Below the pieces are notes generated by a model. That model ran no database searches. It was not told the DNA's origin and saw only the letters and a program-made list of their open reading frames with translations. A DNA stretch of 64,000 nucleotides from Anastatus disparis (taxonomy: Eukaryota > Arthropoda > Insecta > Hymenoptera > Eupelmidae), in NCBI GenBank assembly GCA_017163975.1, contig JAFFSR010000237.1, positions 5,146,001 through 5,210,000 of the forward strand. The letters are read 5' to 3'. The number at the start of each line of letters is the position of its first letter. Within the stretch, counting starts at the first letter, position 1. Positions 37,582-49,623 of this stretch are shown here, piece by piece. A program made the translations under genes and the position numbers.

Positions 37582-39249
37582 ATATCAGAATATAATTTAC
37601 CATTTGCAAATAATAAAGCATCCAAGTAAAGAAAAGCAGTTATGTTGTTTTGGATTTACATTCTAGAGGAAAATTTAGTTTTAAAAATCGTTGTTTTTAA
37701 TTTGTAGTGAAAATTATGAATTTTTGAGTTAATAAATTAAAAAATGTTTAAGAATAATTATATAAAAGGTAACTGTTTAAATTTTAATTTGTAATTTGTA
37801 AAATAAGATGGGATGTGATAACATTTTAAATAATAATAAACTTTTTCTTTCCTTCAGTTTCAATTTTTTTGAACTTTAAATCATTAGTTAAAAAAGTCCT
37901 GCAGATTTGCTAAAATTTAAAAGTTCTTAAATTTTAAAAGTTTTAAAATTTTGAAATTTTTTTCAATGAATTTATGAAGAATATTAAGCCAAAAATTTCA
38001 AGAGGAAAACAAAATTGGACTAAAAGAAAAAATTTGACATTGTTGAAAATAATATAAGATGTCACTTTGTCCTAAATCACGACATAATTCAGAAAATTTA
38101 TTTTTGTAAAATTACAAACTGATTCAAATAAAAATTACTTATTTAATATCATTAAATGATATATTATAAAAAATTTATGAACATTCAAATTTTCAAAACT
38201 GCAAAAACTTGTGCATCACACTATACAGTCAAAACTAATCTTAAAATCTAAATCCATTAAATTCCATAAAATTAAAAAGAAATCAACAACAACTAATCCC
38301 ACGTATTTAACTTTAAACTAAACACTCACTTTATCAGAATTAAACCTTCGTATAACGGAAGAAACAAGAAGTTAATTATCAATAAAGAAAAGTAAATTTA
38401 ATAGGAAAGGCAATAATGATCCTGTGCAACGACGCAAACCATCAATCTCTAAACCCAACGTTAGCCTTTAAACTCACTATCTAACGCAGCAAAGCTTTAC
38501 GCTATGTGATGTCAAGAGAGAGAGAGAGAAAGGATATATATAGAAGAGAAAACAATTACTCTGACCTCACTATGATGATCACCTATAGGATAATGACATC
38601 AACGTTTTCCAACATACAAGTAACTATAACCACAAGCATGATTGGAGGATAAAATAGGAAGGGTGCGGTGCGCAATCGTAACATACTCCACTTCTATTTC
38701 TACAAAATTATTCTATAATTAATGTACTATTCATTAAGATTTCGAGGTAATTATAAAAATTAAGGTAGAAGTTAAAGATAAAAATATGAATCCTGTTTTT
38801 ATTTCATCTTTCATTGCATAGTTGTCTATTGAAAATTAATTTATAATTAATTTACTTGAGATTAATTTACCATAGCAGCTTTCTGATCTTTCATAATAAA
38901 AAAATATATTATTTTTTACAACTTTTCTTGAATTATACCTTCGGTCTCAGATTTTCTAAAAAATGTATTGAAATTTTTTTTTTAACATTCAGTGCGTGAA
39001 ACACAATTTCTTATGTTTGTTTTGCGTGTTTGAAACCTACAAGTTTTTCATAGTGTGCGATGTACGCCATGTTGTCTTCACCTTGACAGCAAGATTCACA
39101 ATTTTTTTGCTAAGTCGATATTTATACCATATACATCATGAGATTATTTTAAGATGCATAAAAAAAAATATTTTTCCATAGACGTTAGAGACTAAATATT
39201 CAGTCGTCTGCTGGCATATTATAGTGAGTTCGTATGTCAGTAGTGTTAT

Positions 39250-39445
39250 TTTTTTATTGTTTGACGTCGTTGTATTTATGCAATCATTGCGATGCTAATT
39301 AACGACGGAGGTTGCCAGTGTGTTTGTGAAGAAAGCACATGTAACGTACAGTGGTGCTTGTATCAATCGGCTGGGAGCGGGATTTGAACTCGGAACCTCA
39401 AGATTATGAATCCATCGCTCTGCCGACTGAGCCACTGACGACCTC
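39250..39445 (-). mobile_element. tRNA-derived SINE, copy 3
   Basis: The structure is full length: T-rich (complement of A-rich) tail, body with the shared ACAGTGGTGCTTGTATCAATC segment, and a tRNA-like head. The head has a B box reading GAGTTCAAATCC and an anticodon-loop-like TTCATAA (CAT). It ends at the shared 5' motif GAGGTCGTCAGTGGCTCAG. The D-arm-like GCTC/GAGC pairing is intact, whereas the anticodon stem does not pair. It is therefore a SINE and not a working tRNA gene. Confidence 0.88.
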
Positions 39446-41066
39446 ATGAATCAAGAAACTTTGTTTCGGTTTGTATTATAATAAGTAATACTTTCTTTTA
39501 TAAAGACATTAATTATATTGGTTTGTTTTTAACAAAAGTTGGAAAAAATTTAAAATCTTATTCTCTGCTCCTAACCTCTAATTGTTTAAGTTATTCCAAA
39601 TTTTTTTTCATAAAGTAATAAAATTAATTTATTCTTTTCAGAGAAAATATTTTTTTTATTGTACAAATCCTACATTTTTCAATTAGAAGAGAGATATAGT
39701 AATTTATCAAGGATTGTTTAAAAGTGTAAAGTTGATATCTATTATAATTAAATGGATAATTTTTTTAATCTTTTGATACTATTCAAAGATTGTGAAAAAA
39801 GATAAAGAAGCTACTCTGTACAAAAGATGACAGATGATGAAAAAAAAAGAATGAATAAATTGAATTGTGCAACTTTTTGAATGAAATTCAAGAACAAAGC
39901 TAAGACGACTTTGGATTTTCGCATTACTCACTTACGCTTTTTAGCAAAGTATTTAATCAGTCTTGTTTTTTAGTGCTTTATAGAGAAGCGTTTTGCTTTA
40001 AGATCGTAACAGATTATGAAGTAAAAGCACATTAAGCCTATATAACAATATGCATGTATAGATATATCCCATGTATAAGCTTAACGTTTTAAGTAATCGT
40101 ATTATAGCCACCAGATTATTTTCCAAGCTTTTGTTTGAAATATTCTTTATACTTGATTCTTTGATGTGAATTTAAAAAAAAAACGCGCTAAGCAAGGCCT
40201 CTGATGCTTTTTCTGAAAAGGACTTGCTAATAAATTGCTTTATGCCCTCTTTTAAAAAAAAAAGAAGAAGAAGAAAAAAAACTCGTTATTTTCACTTCGC
40301 GCTTTGTACAAACTTAACCGCAGAGCTTAGAAATGCATTGAAGATGAAATGAGAAGATTAAAATTAGTACTTTATCTTTCAATTATTTCTTTTTTTTTTC
40401 TTTCGCTTTTTTAATCGTGACTAATGGAATTATTCGCACTTTGATGATTCACCAAAGATCAAGATTCGTTTGAGCGATGACGAAGTCCTAAGTGCACTTG
40501 GTTAATTTAAATTCATTTTAATATTTACTGTTTGCCTTGAGAGATACATATTTTCGGGGGAAAAATTGAGTGATCTGATTGGAATGTAACAGTTGCTTTA
40601 CTATTGGAGTAATTTCATTTGAGAATTTTAAAATTTAGTCTCAGTGGTAATTATTATTCAAAAAATAAATTTTATTGATATTTATATTTCATTAATTATT
40701 TCATACATAGAATAACATAAATTTATTGTACAAAATACAACTATTTACTAATACAACGTAAGCGTTATAATTTATTGCTAAAATAACTAAAGCGAACCGA
40801 CTGATATTAAAGACTTTATAAAATGTTTACAAAGGTTTTTTTTCATTGAAAATTATGATGAATAATTAATCTCAATTTCAGTTGAATTTTAACTAAGCTT
40901 GTAAGTAATGTACATGGATGAAAATCCAAACATCACTTCAATTTACTCATCTTTTATGTTTTGTAAGCAAATGTAAAAGATTAAAAAGCAAACAAAGAAA
41001 ATAACTATGTCGAAAAATCGATAAAAACTACCTAATACACACGTACCAAAAATAATTCAATTATCA

Positions 41067-41582
41067 TTAGACTAATACGGGAAAACTTGAAATTAGATTT
41101 CTCGAATATTTAAGTTTCATAAAGTCATAAACGAAACAAAGCCCAAACGTGTATACATAGCGCGACTTAAATGAAAGACTGAAAATTTCATTAAAGCAAA
41201 CATAACGAATACGAAGACAATGATACTTGGCATGTAGATTTAGTAATAAGCAATTTATAAAATTTGTCAATTGATAAAATTTATCATCTTCCCATTCTTC
41301 GGCGTTGATTGAGCGTCGCGCGAATATAAGCACACGAGGAGGAGAGAGAATGGGGGGATGACGGTACGTTTGCTGTCGCTTTATATATACAATATAAACG
41401 AAAAGGATCCTTCTCTCGGGAATGTCAAGCCTTGAGATTTCTCTAGACGCGCATACACTGCTCGTACTCTCTATATACATGTGACTGTATGTGTATATAC
41501 GTATATAGAGTAAAGAAAGGCTTAATACATAGGAAATCATCTTGGGATTTCGTTTACTATTCCTCCACATATATATCTTCAT
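41067..41582 (-). other. Unassigned 171-codon open reading frame
   Basis: This is the longest uninterrupted frame in the window; the next longest are about 112 codons. It starts with Met in a fair context (A at -3) and spans a less AT-rich patch around 41300-41480. The product is basic and rich in Tyr, Ile, Arg and Ser. It has short hydrophobic stretches, for example near residues 17-30 and 57-66, but no clear signal peptide, repeat or motif that I recognise. No flanking exon with matching phase was seen. It could be a chance frame, part of a non-coding transcript or a lineage-specific gene. I do not assign a function and think chance is the most likely explanation. Confidence 0.15.
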
Positions 41583-44106
41583 CTTTTCTATGATATATCC
41601 ATTGTGATAAATTCAATGGGATTTTTCGAGCTATCAATTCTAAACTTTAATATCTAAAGATCGTGAATTCTTTTCTTCTTTATTTTATTTTTATTTCAAA
41701 ATTTTTTAACAATATTTAATATATACTTTTTCACCGATGTGTAAAATTGTTTAGTTATTTTATTACTCGTTAAGTTTATTGTTCATTGGCCTGGTTTTCT
41801 TCTTTTTTTTTATTTTTAATGTATCAAAATCTGCTTCTCTTTTCCCTTATGTTTGAAAAGTACTTATACATAAGAGAGAGAGAGAGAGAAAGGGAAAAAG
41901 AGAAATGACAAAACGAGAGTAGAGCGCATAGCTGCGCAAGTCAAAGACAACGACGGAAACGTATATTCGAGAGGCGTCTGGTCGATAAACTCCAAAGACT
42001 CTTTCTCTCTTTTTCTTTCTTTTTTTTTTTTTTGAAGAAAAAGGTGGGAAAGCAGAGCTCTACTACCTTTTTTTATACTTTTTTTTAACTCTCCCTTCCT
42101 CTCTACTAACTCACTCATACTCTCTTCTTCTTCTTCTTTAACCAACGACGACAACGCCCCTGCTATTCATTCACAAAAGACCGCACTTTCCCCACACCCT
42201 GTATATTTTCGTTCTTTGCTTACTGGGTCGTCGTCGTAGTCGACGTAGTCATCATCGTCGTCTTCGTCTTCCTTCGTTCGTATACACCACCACTATTACC
42301 GACTCATGCTAGCCGGTGTCGGCCTTTAACTTGCTTTAATGTTTCTTTCTCACTTGAAAAACTGAAGAATGAAAAAAAGAGAAGAGAGAGAACGCCCTGT
42401 GTGCGGCGAAAAGAATGTACCCCCCCTCGTCTTCTTATATTACACGTTTATAACATAACTATTCATGATAGGAATATCTAAAAGGCTTGGAAAAGCGATG
42501 GTTAGAGTACTTGAATTTTTTTTTCACAGCGGATAATCTTCTCTTCTCTTTTTTGGAGAGAGATTCAAAGCGATTGGGGAATAAAAGATGTCGATCGGTT
42601 TTGATGATGTTAATAAACATCGAAAACGTATTGGTTGGCTTGTTGAATAGAAGCATTAGAGAGAAAGAGAGAGGCTGGATTTGATTGAACTGTTTAAAGT
42701 TCAAAATTGGTTAGATATGTTTCTCGATACATATAGTATTAGTTACCCAAAAGCTCCATTCATCGAAGTAAATTCGTAAGTTTCGCAAATGCCATAAATC
42801 TAAAGTGTCAAATACTTAGAATTTATATATTTGATGAATTGCCAATTTCGAATTTCGAATTCGCAGCGTCGAATGCGTTTATTTTATTTCTTTTCTTCTT
42901 GTTCAAATTTTTTATTTTTGTTTTGTAATTTAAATGTCGTACCAGTTTTGACAAAACATTATATTTGCAAATACCAATTTTAATGTATGATAATTTACTA
43001 AAATCACGAGGAAAGATTCATGAAAACGATGTTTAAAGGGAAAAAAAATAAGCGCAGAGTTTCAAAAAATTTTTACCAAGTTATTTATGAGTACATTCGA
43101 TGGACAAGAAAAATAATATATCCCCAGAAAGTACTCTATTATACGTTTGAATTTTTATGAAAATTTGATAAATTTTCCAGAAAACGATCGTTTGTTAGAA
43201 TACAATGTACCAGATACCACAATAATGGCTCGTATTTTTCATTTGATTTTGTAATATTTCAAAAATTTATTTTTACGAATTCTGAATTTAATGATACCGA
43301 GAAATTTAAATAAAAAAATAAAATATAGTACATCCTCTCGATAAGACAGTTGAAAAAGCGGTTTTGTTTCCAAGAATCGCAGCTCCTTTCATTGACCCAC
43401 ACTATTTGACTACTGAAAGGATTAACTTTGAAAATTTTGCAATTAGATCGTGATGAAGAATTATAATTCTTGGAAAACCTGATCTTCTACAGCTTCGTCA
43501 ATGGTCTTATTGAGATGGTATACTATAATAATAATTATTATCCTTTTTTCAATAAAAAAATTAATATTCAATTCATAAACTTTAATATTTAGTTCCAAAA
43601 ATATGAATTAATCAGGAAATAATACTTAAAATTAAAATAAAATAAACGTAATAAATTAAACGAGTTAAAAGTATACATCTAGTAATCTGAACCGCAGTCC
43701 TGCCAAATGGGTAAATAGATAGGAAATCCCACAAAACGAAGGCTAAAGAGATATATCCGTAAGGCATTGGAGGGCAGGGGGGTGGCTAAGGTTTTAGCTG
43801 TTAGCCGCTTCAGGTTAATTCAAAGATATACATGTATAGTAGCTACCGGTAAAGTAGTAGTGGTAGTGGTATAAGTAAAGGCAAAAAGCGTACTGAACCC
43901 TGGTATTTCCGTTTGGTGTTTCAAGAGAGATCAAGTCTGAGACCGAGCAATCTCCATTTTCGAACAAGCTTTTGCGGGATGGAAAAGAGGAAAAAGAGAG
44001 AGAAGAAGAAGAAGGAGTAGGAAAGTATATATATACGTATATACCCACGCAAGTAGCAATCGTTCGAATCGACCAATTTTCTCTTAAGCTAAAGCCCATA
44101 TATACG

Positions 44107-44506
44107 TTTATGTCCTCGTAGGCCGTATTCGTGTCAGTATGTAAAGAGCATGCTAAATTTGTATTGGCATCCCATATGTCTCAGACGCGCTCCTCGACTT
44201 TTTGCAAGATTTATATGTCTTCCTGAGACATATTGAGACTCAATATGTCTCAGGAGAAATCAATATGGCATCACCGATCCTACTATGTTTCGTTCAATAT
44301 GTCAAAGAGCAATCATATTGAACATAGGTTAGTGAAAAAAAATGACTCGCGCTTCGACAGCAGCTATACTCATTACAAAATGTCAATCTAAGAAACAAAA
44401 GAAAAAATCAATAGAATTAAAATTTTATTTTAAAAGTATTGAAAAAAAGATTAATATTTTCAACTAATAAGTTATAGTTCCTCATACGGCCTACTTCGGA
44501 CATAAA
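44107..44506. mobile_element. Inverted-repeat-ended element, about 400 bp
   Basis: The left end, TTTATGTCCTCGTAGGCCGT, and the complement of the right end, TTTATGTCCGAAGTAGGCCG, are near-identical and both point inward. The interior holds a perfect 17-bp stem with a 1-base loop (44221-44255), several repeats of ATATGTCTCAG and a second imperfect hairpin at 44283-44328. No protein is encoded. The ends resemble those of the neighbouring palindrome at 44514-44677, so the two probably belong to one transposon group. The superfamily was not recognised. Confidence 0.65.
44221..44255. repeat. Perfect 17-bp palindrome with one-base loop
   Basis: TCCTGAGACATATTGAG is followed by a single A and then by its exact reverse complement. 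It sits inside the 400-bp inverted-repeat element and would form a very stable cruciform or RNA hairpin. The absence of any mismatch contrasts with the worn arms around it. Confidence 0.9.
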
Positions 44507-44513
44507 ATCATCT

Positions 44514-44677
44514 ATGTCCTTTGGCCGTTTATTCAGGTGGAATCTGAATCTCGAACAATGTTTGCCGCTTGAGCAGAAATCTACCTCGGGCGCGCTTCGC
44601 GCGCCCTCGGCAATTTCAGCTCAAGCGACAAACATTGTCCTCGATTCATATTCCACCTGAATACGGCCAAAGGACAT
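44514..44677. mobile_element. Near-perfect 164-bp palindromic (foldback) element with GC-rich tip
   Basis: The left arm starts ATGTCCTTTGGCCG and the right arm ends with its exact complement, CGGCCAAAGGACAT. The two arms of roughly 80 bp match almost throughout (TCAGGTGGAAT, ACAATGTTTG, CGCTTGAGC). The centre is a GGGCGCG/CGCGCCC hairpin around CTTCG, unusually GC- and CpG-rich for this DNA. It begins only 7 bp after the 44107-44506 element, with related ends. It encodes no protein. It is either a MITE or foldback transposon, or the tip of a larger one. Confidence 0.8.
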
Positions 44678-47454
44678 ATATAACTAATATACATTGAAAT
44701 AAACAACTTCGTTTTCAAAACTTTAACTCCCATGATTTCCATATCTAAAATACATTTTTATCATAAACTTCGGATAAAAAAACTAAGTTATGCTCCAGAT
44801 TTATACTTGATTTACGATATATATGTTCCTGATTTGAATCTATTTCTTTTTTTCTCTTTCACTAACAAGCCTTAAGTTACTACCCATATGCACAAGTACA
44901 AGTTGTATATAATATAGAATCAAGCTTAATTTACACATTGTACACGCTTGCATGCTTTAAGTCTTAAACTCGAGTCCTTATAACATAGTCGTTTTGTATT
45001 TGCATAGAGAAGCTATCTTATACTAGTGTTGAAATACCATGTCGCGTTGGATAGGTAGTTTTGACGTTATATATATAACGTACTAGTACTAACGGTTAGC
45101 AATCTAATCTGCATATCATACAGTAAATACGAAGAAACTTAATTTACTAAAAAGAGGAGGGATGTACGCTCAAGGAGCTTACCAAAGACTGTCTCGCATA
45201 AATTATAAACTGGATTTTACAATCGTCATAATTATGACTACTTATATAAAATTTAAAAAAGTACATAGAAATTTAAATTAGTACATAATGACTGATACTG
45301 TAATTAGCATTTTGCGAGCAAATAATCCATTAGATCCGTAAAAAAGATTTTGAAAAAAATAATTGCCGTTTGCTTTTTTTTATTTTTACAATTGAATGCG
45401 CATCGACAAAGATACAAATGGTGTAAATACTGTGTAACTTCACGATTTTACATTAAAACAAGCACATTCAGTATATCTATACATTCAACAATCGTCATAC
45501 GATATTCCAAGCTATAGCAACATTGTTGATGAATGTTTAATTGGAAAAAGAAAGAAAAAAAGATAACGTAACGATTATTTTTTTTTTCGATATCTTTGTT
45601 AAGAATCTAATGGATATATATTTTTTCATGTAAAATGCCAATTAAACGCTCGTTATACGCCGTGTAAGTTAACTTTTGTATAAATTTTTGTCAATGAAAC
45701 AATAGTGACGGCTTTTTTTTGTTGCTTTTCTATTATCATAAAGAATGAATATTTATGCATAGTAAAGAATGAATTGCGGAAACTACTTTTGTTATAGTAC
45801 GTTTTACCATTTTTTTAACACAATAGAACAGAAAAAAAACGGTATTTAAAAAAATCTTTGTTTTTTTTTTGCAAACAGTTAATTCTACTTTTGAAAAGAC
45901 AGCTTCTACCGCTTTTTTGAAAAAACAAACTTCAATTGTTTTTAAAGAGGAAAAAGATTAGTGTTAACCGCGAGTAAACGCTTGAATTGACAAACTTCTT
46001 TTGCATAAACTTTAGATTCACCTTAAATACAAAATACAAGCAAGTAAACGTAAACAAAAATCAACATTAAAATTCAGTGACGGTCAGTTCTTGATTCAAT
46101 AATAAATCATAAATTAAGGAGGGTATATCAAGGCACGTGCTGATAATAATAAGCAAAACACAGATTTCTTATTGAAAAGTAGCTTATTGATTAGCTTTAG
46201 GTCTATATAACTCGTGCTTAATCTAGCGATGAGTCGGATCTTTCGACCATGTGTGTACGTGGAATTGGCCGTCTGTAGTATAGTGCTTCAAAATAATTGC
46301 AGTTCGTATAAGAGAAAAGTTGAAAAAATGCTATTGTACGCTAGATAATCGAGCTTGATTATTGCGTAAATAATTTCAATTTTTCAGATGTTTAAAAACA
46401 ATTGATTTTTAATGGTTTATGATAAACAATTTTTTTCTTTCATTTAATTACAAGCTGATTGATGATGGAAGTAAACAAAGTAAAATATGGGGAAATTATT
46501 TTCCTGAAATCAAATTAATATACTTTAAAGGAGGTTTAATAAGATGACAAATGACATTAGCTTGAAGTGAATTGCAAATAAATTGGCAATAAGCCCTCGG
46601 TCTTAGCTACTTCTCCGGCAAATGTTAATGAAAACTAATTTCAAATTCTAAAACATAAGTCGCTTCAATGATACAATTAATTTATTCATTGCAACTTTTT
46701 CATAAGCATTTTAAGATAAAATTTATAATAAAATATTTTTTAGAAAATTTAAAAAAAATATAAAGAAATTTTCAAAACTTACTTTTTTTTTGAGATAACA
46801 AGTCTTAAAAATGTTTATTGCAAGAATATATTCTCTATTATCTAAAAGTTGTTTAAATTAAAAAAAAATTTCTGATCAACTTTAATTATAATCATTCATG
46901 GCTAAAAATGGTTTGATTACTACAAAAATCAAATGCCTTGAGTGGGTTAATATAAAAAAATCTGATAAAATCATAATACGCATAATTTATATTTCTTTTT
47001 TTATCAAGCAAACGAAATATTAATGGGCTAAAACTTGCATAAATTATCCAAAATACACTCTACTATAGACATTATAGTTTAGTTAAAGCGCAAATGGTTC
47101 GTCGAGATTGGAAATTGATAATTGTAGCAATTGCAGAAGCGATTCGCTACTACGCGCACAAGCTGTTTATTACCTACATTGTCAATTGAGGCTAGATTTT
47201 CATGGTATAAATTATAGATAACATGTATATATATACATGGGGGAGGGGAGGGAAAATTTTAAAGCAAGAAAATCGTTAACTAACTGTTAATGTCGACCAC
47301 ATAACTGCACTATTAAATGGGTTTTAGATGCATTAGAATTTGTATAGTTTGTTAGAATTTTGAGGATCTAGTAAACATATTTTATGGAATATTCTAATGT
47401 ATTAATAAGCAGAAAGATAGTTTTAATATTTTTTTTAGTATACCAAAGAAGGAA

Positions 47455-47787
47455 CCCGACATACAAGTATCAAAAATTCAGAGGAATGTACAAAAATTTT
47501 GTTAATGCTTTTCTTAGTAAAATTATTAAAATAAAAATAAAATTAATGTGGGGAAACAAAAGGATATATGAAACAATAAACGATAAAAATTGCAAAAATA
47601 AGTGAAAAATTCAAAATTTCGTCAGGCATTAAAAACAAATAAAATAATAAAAACATATTTTAATTTTTTCAATACAAATTTATTTTATTTTAAATTATGT
47701 ATACTTTCATAAATTTCTTGATAATTAAAAGATCAAAACTTTTTTCTACCAAGATTTTACAAAATTTTGTATGGGAATCTTCCCCTA
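47455..47787 (+). repeat. Dispersed coding-like repeat, copy C
   Basis: It carries the tail TTTCATAAATTTCTTGATAA...TCTACCAAGATTTTACAAAA. An open frame (47384-47605) includes PTYKYQKFRGMYKNFVNAFL, then KLMWGNK. It aligns with copy A in the same frame at T-Y-K, G-x-Y, A and K-L-M-W-x-N-K. A frameshift just before AKISEKFKIS breaks the alignment to the C-terminal motif. This is the only copy outside intron 1. Confidence 0.58.
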
Positions 47788-48452
47788 TGTAATTATTGTA
47801 TTTTTAATAAATAGCATCAATACATAAGTGTAATTTTTGTTTATTGATTTATAATATTAATTAACCGTAAAATCTTAAATTAAAAAAAAAAACAGAATAG
47901 TACCAGTTTGGCCACAAGTACCAGTAGCTTAACAGCTTAAAAAGTCACGTTGTACCTTGGAGCGGCATGTTACAAAAAACTAGCTGTTAGCCAAAAAAAA
48001 AAAAAAAGAAAGAAAGAGAAGAAGCACCAGCTGAAGCACCAACGATGAATTCGTCGCGTCGTTTAACAAGGCACATTAAAACGTTCTATATCAAGCCTAG
48101 TCGTTTAAAAAAAAAAGAGAGAACCGAGCCTAAAAAAAATCTTTTTATTATTCTTTTTTTTAGCTGACTCATATTAATGAATAGGCCAACATAAGCAAAT
48201 TTTTTTTTTTTAATAAATTTTTCAAAAAGAAGCAACGAGGTGCGTAATAAATTTCCATGAGATCATCCATATTGTTTTAACATGTACATGCAAGAGACAT
48301 CAAGAGAGAGTGAGCGAGGGACAGATAGGGATAGAGTGAGAGATAAAGGAAAAAAAGAATTCGAGCCGAAGTTTGTGTCGAGAAGCCCACTATACTAACT
48401 ATACACATAACCTATGCAATACAATACACGCAATACAAGAGAGAAAGAGAAG

Positions 48453-48455
<3 letters not shown>

Positions 48456-48484
<29 letters not shown>
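48456..48484 (+). repeat. CT microsatellite
   Basis: This is an uninterrupted CT run of about 14 repeats, the longest dinucleotide GA/CT tract in the window. Further short CT runs follow at 48571-48580 and 48719-48726. Confidence 0.95.
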
Positions 48485-48485
<1 letters not shown>

Positions 48486-49604
48486 GTACTGCAAAATTTG
48501 CTGTTTTAATTATTCAAGTGAAAGTAGTATGTAGACCTACTGCATTGCACGACTGTTTTTTTTTAATACTCTCTCTCTCTCCCACAGACATAGTAGTTTA
48601 CGAACCACACACGTTTTCACAATTTTCTCCTTGAACTCACAGCATAAAACGTGCTTGCAAGCTTCACTCGTGGCGAATTATTTCCTCATTTCTTCTCTCT
48701 TCTTTTTTTTATTTTGGATCTCTCTCTTTCGTGTTTGTGTGTATGTGTGTGGGGTTTTTTCAAATAATGTTTCTGACATACACAGTAATCCATTGCAATG
48801 ATGAAAATGGTACTATGAATGATAAATGTTAATAATAGCCTCCATTTATGGGTTATATAAGCTGTATGTATCATTGAAAAAATCTTACTTAATGGACAGT
48901 TTTGTAAAAAGCAACGTACTAAATATCAGAAAGAAAAATAAGTTTTTCATGTTCAGAAAAAAAGTTACTCTTTTGGAAATACATTTTTGTGGAAGTAACG
49001 CTTTTTTTAGTAATAAGATGCAAAAAAATCACTTTATTTTATAACGTTTCATTGGTTTTATTAATGAAAATATAAAATAATGAACAAATCTTTAGTTTCA
49101 CATTGAAAAACCAAAAATTAATGTATAAATTAAGAACAAGCCGCTTTTTTCCCCTACAGAGAAACAGTCCTTTACAAATTCATAAATGAAACGCAAGCTA
49201 ATAAACAAACAGCGCACATAATCAATATATAAATATCCATTAAGAAAATAATTAATGCCGCAAGGAATGTGGTCGAGCTTATATATACACAGCATCGAAA
49301 ATCGAGTATCCGATCGGTTAAAATATCGTCTCTCTTACCCTCCAAAGAGCAAGGAAAGGGGGGTATATACAGAGTGAGGTTGCATTGTCATTGTTAAGGT
49401 ATACAAAGCAGGCATCGGCTGCTCTTGCCTTTGAATTACACACACATATACATACACTTATACACACATATACCCATGCACTTATACACATAGAGAGTGA
49501 GTGAGGGAGGGAGTCGAGGGTAAAGAGGATGGTAAAGTTGAGGGAGTGGGATATGATAGTACTCTAGAGATCGAGCACGAAGATTTGTAGCATATACATG
49601 CAAA

Positions 49605-49623
49605 TGTGTGTGTGTGTGTGTGT
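49605..49623 (+). repeat. GT microsatellite in a CA/TA-rich patch
   Basis: This is a short GT run surrounded by CACACATA-type sequence from 49438 to 49690. Overlapping open frames here encode only Cys/Val/His/Thr repeats and are not genes. Confidence 0.9.

Noticed and set aside
41864..42154. 96-codon minus-strand frame with Glu/Lys runs
   Set aside because: It is built from CTT/TTC and CT microsatellite sequence and the two halves have opposite biased compositions.
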